Positions 6,541 to 9,303 of a stretch of 9,303 nucleotides of DNA are shown here, piece after piece. The notes under the pieces were generated by a model. That model had not been told where the DNA came from, did not search any database, and saw only the letters and a program-made list of their open reading frames with translations. Made by a program: the position numbers and the translations under genes. How positions within the stretch are numbered: position 1 is the stretch's first letter; every line of letters begins with the position of its first letter. The DNA is from Kiloniellales bacterium (GTDB lineage: Bacteria; Pseudomonadota; Alphaproteobacteria; Kiloniellales; JAKSBE01): assembly GCA_030067055.1 (NCBI GenBank), contig JASJAL010000165.1:1-9303 (forward strand), given 5' to 3'.

Positions 6541-7391
6541 GTATCGTCGATCGGACGGTTGGCCGTCCAGTCGAAGCTCCCGGCGTCGCGTTCTCGCACC
6601 GCCTGCTTCCAGCCCACCTCCTCGGCGCGCTGCTTGAAGTTCAGGCCTTCGGGGGAGTGCCGGGTGATGCCGTCGAAGATGGTCGCGAGCATCTGGGTGT
6701 TCCTGAGACCCATGTTCTCCAGCGCCTGGTTGACCATCAGCTTCTGCATCATCAGCTGGTTGACCGGGACCGTGGCGATTCGCTCGGCCAGCCGCTCGAC
6801 CTCGGCGTCCAGATCCGTGGCCGGCACGGCCTTGTGAACCAGGCCCATGGCCGCGGCCTCGCGGCCGTCTATCCGGTCGCCGGTGAAGAGCATGCGCTTG
6901 GCCTTCTCGGGCCCGAGCCGGTAGACCCACATCGCCGTGGTCGGGCAGCCCCAGACCCGAACCGGCATGTAGCCGATCTCGGCATCCTCGGCCATGACGA
7001 TGAGATCGCAGCAAAGCGCGATGTCCGAGCCGCCGGCCACGGCGTAGCCCTGGACCTTGCAGATCACCGGCCGATGGCAGCGCCAGAGGCTCATGAACAG
7101 CTCTGTGTTGCGCATCATGAAGGCGTAGTCCTGCATCGGGTCCCAGGGCATTTCCTGGGTCACGCTGTTGGATCCGCCGGCCTCGGCGTAGTAGGCCAGA
7201 TCGTAGCCGGCACAGAAGGCGCGGCCGGCGCCGGAGAGGACGATGACGTGGACGCCTGGATCGCCGGCCGCAGCCTCGACGGCGGCGGCCAGCGCGGCCG
7301 GCACCTCGTCGTCGATGGCGTTGAGCACCTCCGGACGGTTCAAGGTGATGCGGCCGATCCGGCCGTCCTTCTCGTAGATGACCTTGGGCAT
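6537..7391 (-). CDS. crotonase / enoyl-CoA hydratase-isomerase family protein lacking both canonical Glu residues
   Basis: A 284-residue crotonase-fold protein acting on an acyl-CoA thioester. The oxyanion-hole region is [11 protein letters not shown] (55-65) with A61-G62. The second conserved loop is [17 protein letters not shown] (114-130). In enoyl-CoA hydratase this loop carries the first catalytic glutamate (rat E144), here D123. The second (rat E164) falls in GYMPVRVWG (140-148), where P143-V144 replaces Pro-Glu. With both changed, simple hydratase activity is doubtful. Isomerase, hydrolase, dehalogenase or a specialised hydratase remain possible. The start is ATG 7391 with AGGGAG seven bases upstream. 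It diverges from the small phosphatase gene across 91 bases. The C-terminal tail (about 255-284, rich in charged residues and Trp) is typical of longer crotonases. No other fatty-acid genes are adjacent except the second crotonase. Confidence 0.9.
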   Translation of the reverse strand: MPKVIYEKDGRIGRITLNRPEVLNAIDDEVPAALAAAVEAAAGDPGVHVIVLSGAGRAFCAGYDLAYYAEAGGSNSVTQEMPWDPMQDYAFMMRNTELFMSLWRCHRPVICKVQGYAVAGGSDIALCCDLIVMAEDAEIGYMPVRVWGCPTTAMWVYRLGPEKAKRMLFTGDRIDGREAAAMGLVHKAVPATDLDAEVERLAERIATVPVNQLMMQKLMVNQALENMGLRNTQMLATIFDGITRHSPEGLNFKQRAEEVGWKQAVRERDAGSFDWTANRPIDDT

Positions 7392-7482
7392 GCTCTTTCT
7401 CCCTGCTGCGCGACCCCGGGGCCATCGCGCTGTACACTCCCGGCGTCAGAGAGCGTAACGCGCGAGAGAGGGATCTGCGGTC

Positions 7483-7806
7483 GTGAAAAACGCACTTTTC
7501 CTGTGCAGCCGGAACAAGCTCCGGAGCCCGACCGCCGAGCAGGTCTTCTCGACCTGGCCCGGAATTGAGACCGATTCGGCCGGGCTCAGCGCCGACGCGG
7601 AGGTCCCGCTCTCGCCGGAGCAGATCGCCTGGGCCGACATCATCTTCGTCATGGAGAAGACGCAGCGGAGCAAGCTCACCAGGGCCTTCCGCAAGCACCT
7701 GAAGGACAAGCGCGTGGTCTGCCTCGACATTCCGGACAACTACGGCTTCATGGATCCCGAGCTGGTACGCATCCTGGAGAGCCGTGCCGGTCGTTTCCTG
7801 TGCTGA
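7483..7806 (+). CDS. minimal low-molecular-weight protein tyrosine phosphatase-like protein
   Basis: A 107-residue protein with the phosphatase P-loop close to the N-terminus: CSRNKLRSPTAEQVF (8-22), giving C8-x5-R14 and the LMW-PTP tail SPTAE. DP at 91-92, in NYGFMDPELV (86-95), is a candidate for the general-acid Asp-Pro loop, and ADIIFVME (51-58) is the family's central strand. It is shorter than classical LMW-PTPs (about 150 residues). The usual second P-loop cysteine is leucine (L13), and the glycine after the nucleophile pair is R10. I recall a widespread set of about 108-residue proteins with CSxNKLRSPTAE annotated as phosphotyrosine phosphatase. The true substrate is unknown. The GTG start has AGAGGGA nine bases upstream (7467-7473), and no nearby ATG fits. 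It lies between two crotonase genes on the other strand. Confidence 0.85.
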   Translation: MKNALFLCSRNKLRSPTAEQVFSTWPGIETDSAGLSADAEVPLSPEQIAWADIIFVMEKTQRSKLTRAFRKHLKDKRVVCLDIPDNYGFMDPELVRILESRAGRFLC

Positions 7807-7849
7807 CGCCTCTCGCCGGACGACTCGGGCGGCGGCCTCGCAGCGGGTC

Positions 7850-8665
7850 TCAGTAGATCTCCTCGAAGTCGCCGTGGCGGCCGAGGCCGTCCTTGAAGCG
7901 GGTGGCGCCGGCGACGCCGTCCTTCACCAGGGCCTCGCGGCCGTTGTACCACTCCTGGATCAGGGCATCGCGGATCGGCAGGCCCTGGCTCTTGATCGCG
8001 GAGCGCCGGTCGGCGCGGACGCAGACCTGGGGAAAACGGGCGATATCGCGGGCCAGATCCTCCGCCGTCTGCCGGACCTCACCGTCGGGCACCAGGTACT
8101 CGCAGAGGCCGATCCGGAGGCATTCCTCGGCCGTAACCTGGCGGCCGGTCAGGATGATCTCCAGGGCCCGGCCCTGGCCGACGATCCGCGGCAGGCGCAC
8201 GGTGCCGCCGTCGATCAGCGGCACGCCCCAGCGCCGGCAGTAGACCCCGAAGTAGGCGTCCTGCTGCATGACCCTGAAGTCGCACCAGAGGCCCAGCTCC
8301 ATGCCGCCGGCCACGGCCGGCCCGGCGATCGCCGCGATCACCGGCTTGTCGAGCTCGAGCCGGGTCGGCCCCAGGGGACCGCGGGGGATCTCACCGCCGT
8401 TGCCATGCGGCCCGGCCGGCGGGATGTCGAGCTCGCCCAGCGGGTAGTCGGCGTTCAGGGTGGAGACGAACTTGAGGTCCCAGCCGGCACAGAAGGCACC
8501 GCCCTCGCCGTAGAGCACCGCGACCCGCGCCTCGGGGTCGGCGTCGAAGTCGAGGAAGGCCCGAGTTAAGGCGTCCGCGCTCTTCGGATCCATGGCGTTG
8601 CGCGCTTCCGGGCGATCGTGGATGACCGTCCAGACGTGTCCGTCCTTTTCGATTCTCACCGTCAT
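7850..8665 (-). CDS. enoyl-CoA hydratase/isomerase (crotonase) family protein
   Basis: A 271-residue crotonase-fold protein. The oxyanion-hole loop is GGAFCAGWDLKF (55-66). The second loop, AGPAVAGGMELGLWCDF (114-130), keeps a glutamate (E123) at the position of rat hydratase E144. The region of the second glutamate reads FGVYCRRWGVPLIDGGTVRLP (split around 139-159) and carries no acid at the E164 site; D152 is a few residues further on. An insertion rich in Gly and Pro (about 68-104) lies between the two loops. I recall the VYCRRWGVPLIDGGT pattern in proteins annotated as crotonase/enoyl-CoA hydratase, but the substrate is unknown. The start is ATG 8665 with AGGGAG upstream (8-9 bases). It has its own plausible promoter at 8698-8726 and converges on the small phosphatase gene with a 43-base gap that shows no clear terminator. 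Confidence 0.92.
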   Translation of the reverse strand: MTVRIEKDGHVWTVIHDRPEARNAMDPKSADALTRAFLDFDADPEARVAVLYGEGGAFCAGWDLKFVSTLNADYPLGELDIPPAGPHGNGGEIPRGPLGPTRLELDKPVIAAIAGPAVAGGMELGLWCDFRVMQQDAYFGVYCRRWGVPLIDGGTVRLPRIVGQGRALEIILTGRQVTAEECLRIGLCEYLVPDGEVRQTAEDLARDIARFPQVCVRADRRSAIKSQGLPIRDALIQEWYNGREALVKDGVAGATRFKDGLGRHGDFEEIY

Positions 8666-8697
8666 GCTTGCCGTCTCCCTGGTTCCTGGCTGCCGCT

Positions 8698-8726
8698 ATC
8701 AGACAGGCGAGCGGGGATCTTGGCAA
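8698..8726 (-). promoter_or_regulatory. putative sigma-70-type promoter for the second crotonase gene
   Basis: On the minus strand TTGCCA (8726-8721) is separated by exactly 17 bases from TCTGAT (8703-8698). This matches the -35 consensus at five of six positions and the -10 consensus at four of six. Transcription would begin near 8690, giving a leader of about 25 bases before ATG 8665 that includes the ribosome binding site. It was found by eye and is not confirmed. Confidence 0.35.
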
Positions 8727-8770
8727 ACGTGGATCGAGGCCCGGCCCCGAATTCCTTTCTGGAATCAAGA

Positions 8771-8799
8771 ACGGCTCAGGTCGCGCGGACCTGAGCCGT
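8771..8799 (-). terminator. intrinsic-type terminator hairpin after the HerA-like gene
   Basis: ACGGCTCAGGTC (8771-8782) pairs perfectly with GACCTGAGCCGT (8788-8799) around a 5-base loop, a 12-bp GC-rich stem. Read on the minus strand, the stem is followed by TTCTTGATTCC, a modest T-rich run. It begins 34 bases after the HerA-like stop codon, so it most likely ends that transcript and insulates the downstream crotonase promoter. On the plus strand no T-tract follows. Confidence 0.7.
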
Positions 8800-8832
8800 G
8801 GATCTTGAGCTCTCTCCTGAAAGAAAGGTCGG

Positions 8833-9303
8833 TCAGCGGCCGTGGGAGCGCCAGCGCTGGACGATTTCGCGGACGAAGTCCTCGTCTTCGTTCGGGCTCT
8901 GCCAGGAGGTCGTGAAATCGGCCGTCTCGCTGCGCGGACGGCGGTCCTCCGGCAAGGGGTCGAAGCAGAGGCGCATCGGCACCGAGACACCCTCGCCCAC
9001 GGCGATGGCCTCGCCGTTGCCGAGCGACGGCAGCGACTGCTCGAAGCCCTGAGAGGAGTCCGAGATGATCGCGCGCAGGATCTCCTGGTCGAACTGGTTG
9101 GTCATCCGCATGGCGAAGACGGTGTTGCACTGGGACAGGATCTCGGTCGCGATCTCAGAGGGGCGCTGGCTGACCAGGCAAAGCGAGACGCCGTACTTGC
9201 GACCCTCCTTGGCGATCCGCGCCAGCGCGATCTTGGTCGGCTCGAAGCCCAGGCCGTTCTGCGCCGCATAGCGGTGCGCCTCTTCGCAGACCAGCAGGAC
9301 CGG
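8833..9303 (-). CDS. HerA/DUF87-type ATPase, C-terminal part
   Basis: The frame is open from the right window edge to the stop at 8835-8833, giving 156 residues. The N-terminal portion, with Walker A, lies outside. The visible part starts at the Walker B strand VLLVCEEAHRY (2-12) and continues with ARIAKEGRKYGVSLCLVSQRPSEI (split around 28-51). This carries the basic arginine-finger-like segment and the SQRPSEI sensor motif of HerA-type hexameric DNA translocases. Then follow FAMRMTNQFDQEILRA (63-78) and LPSLGNGEAIAVGEGV (91-106), also typical of the family. HerA proteins pump DNA, with nuclease NurA in archaea. Bacterial relatives are housekeeping ATPases of unclear role or parts of anti-phage pairs with SIR2 or nuclease partners. 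Partners would lie beyond the window. The tail (117-156) is acidic then basic and not conserved as far as I can tell. A terminator follows. Confidence 0.85.
   Translation of the reverse strand, partial: PVLLVCEEAHRYAAQNGLGFEPTKIALARIAKEGRKYGVSLCLVSQRPSEIATEILSQCNTVFAMRMTNQFDQEILRAIISDSSQGFEQSLPSLGNGEAIAVGEGVSVPMRLCFDPLPEDRRPRSETADFTTSWQSPNEDEDFVREIVQRWRSHGR

Noticed and set aside
7433..7438. TACACT as a -10 element for the phosphatase gene.
   Set aside because: No -35 element at an acceptable distance upstream, so not listed as a promoter.
6459..7568. A 369-codon plus-strand frame opposite the first crotonase gene.
   Set aside because: Antisense shadow rich in Gly/Arg/His/Asp with no domain; the minus strand shows the crotonase motifs.
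5560..7698. A 712-codon open frame on the minus strand under the photolyase, DUF2256 and crotonase genes.
   Set aside because: Its product is low-complexity Arg/Gly/Pro/Ala sequence with no motifs. It is a frame shadow typical of GC-rich DNA, and real conserved genes cover the whole interval.
1..9303. Defence island, prophage, insertion sequence, toxin-antitoxin or CRISPR signals.
   Set aside because: No repeats of array type, no transposase or integrase, no composition break. The only weak hint is the partial HerA-like gene at the right edge.

Overview
The window is GC-rich, densely packed chromosomal DNA with strong third-position G/C preference and mixed gene orientations. Protein style and gene content fit an alphaproteobacterium, perhaps of the Rhodospirillales/Kiloniellales type. 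That placement is an impression from the sequence, not a search result. No tRNA, rRNA, CRISPR array, insertion sequence or phage gene was seen, and no stretch over 300 bases lacks a gene.

Layout. 1-609 (+) is the C-terminal part of a TauE/SafE-type membrane exporter. It runs tail to tail into a two-gene ABC exporter on the minus strand: ATPase 2893-2141, then permease 2144-606, translationally coupled. A divergent gene (3091-4029, +) encodes an AEC-family carrier. Next is a DNA-repair block: an endonuclease III homologue (4692-4045, -) diverging from a photolyase/cryptochrome-family flavoprotein (4831-6378, +). A 52-residue DUF2256 zinc-ribbon-like gene (6382-6540, +) follows the photolyase after 3 bases. 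The next section has two crotonase-fold genes on the minus strand (7391-6537 and 8665-7850), with a minimal low-molecular-weight phosphatase-like gene (7483-7806, +) between them. The right edge holds the C-terminal part of a HerA/DUF87 ATPase (9303-8833, -), followed by a strong terminator hairpin.

How the genes work together. The ABC pair should form one exporter of unknown substrate. The photolyase and DUF2256 genes look like one transcript and, with the endonuclease III gene head to head, make a light/oxidative DNA-damage repair neighbourhood. The two crotonases act on acyl-CoA thioesters, but both depart from the hydratase active site, so their reactions are open.

Most of the window is ordinary metabolism and transport. 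The parts most worth a second look are the photolyase plus DUF2256 pair, the crotonase lacking both catalytic glutamates, the phosphatase lacking the second P-loop cysteine, and the internally duplicated ABC permease. I did not find a convincing new multi-gene system.
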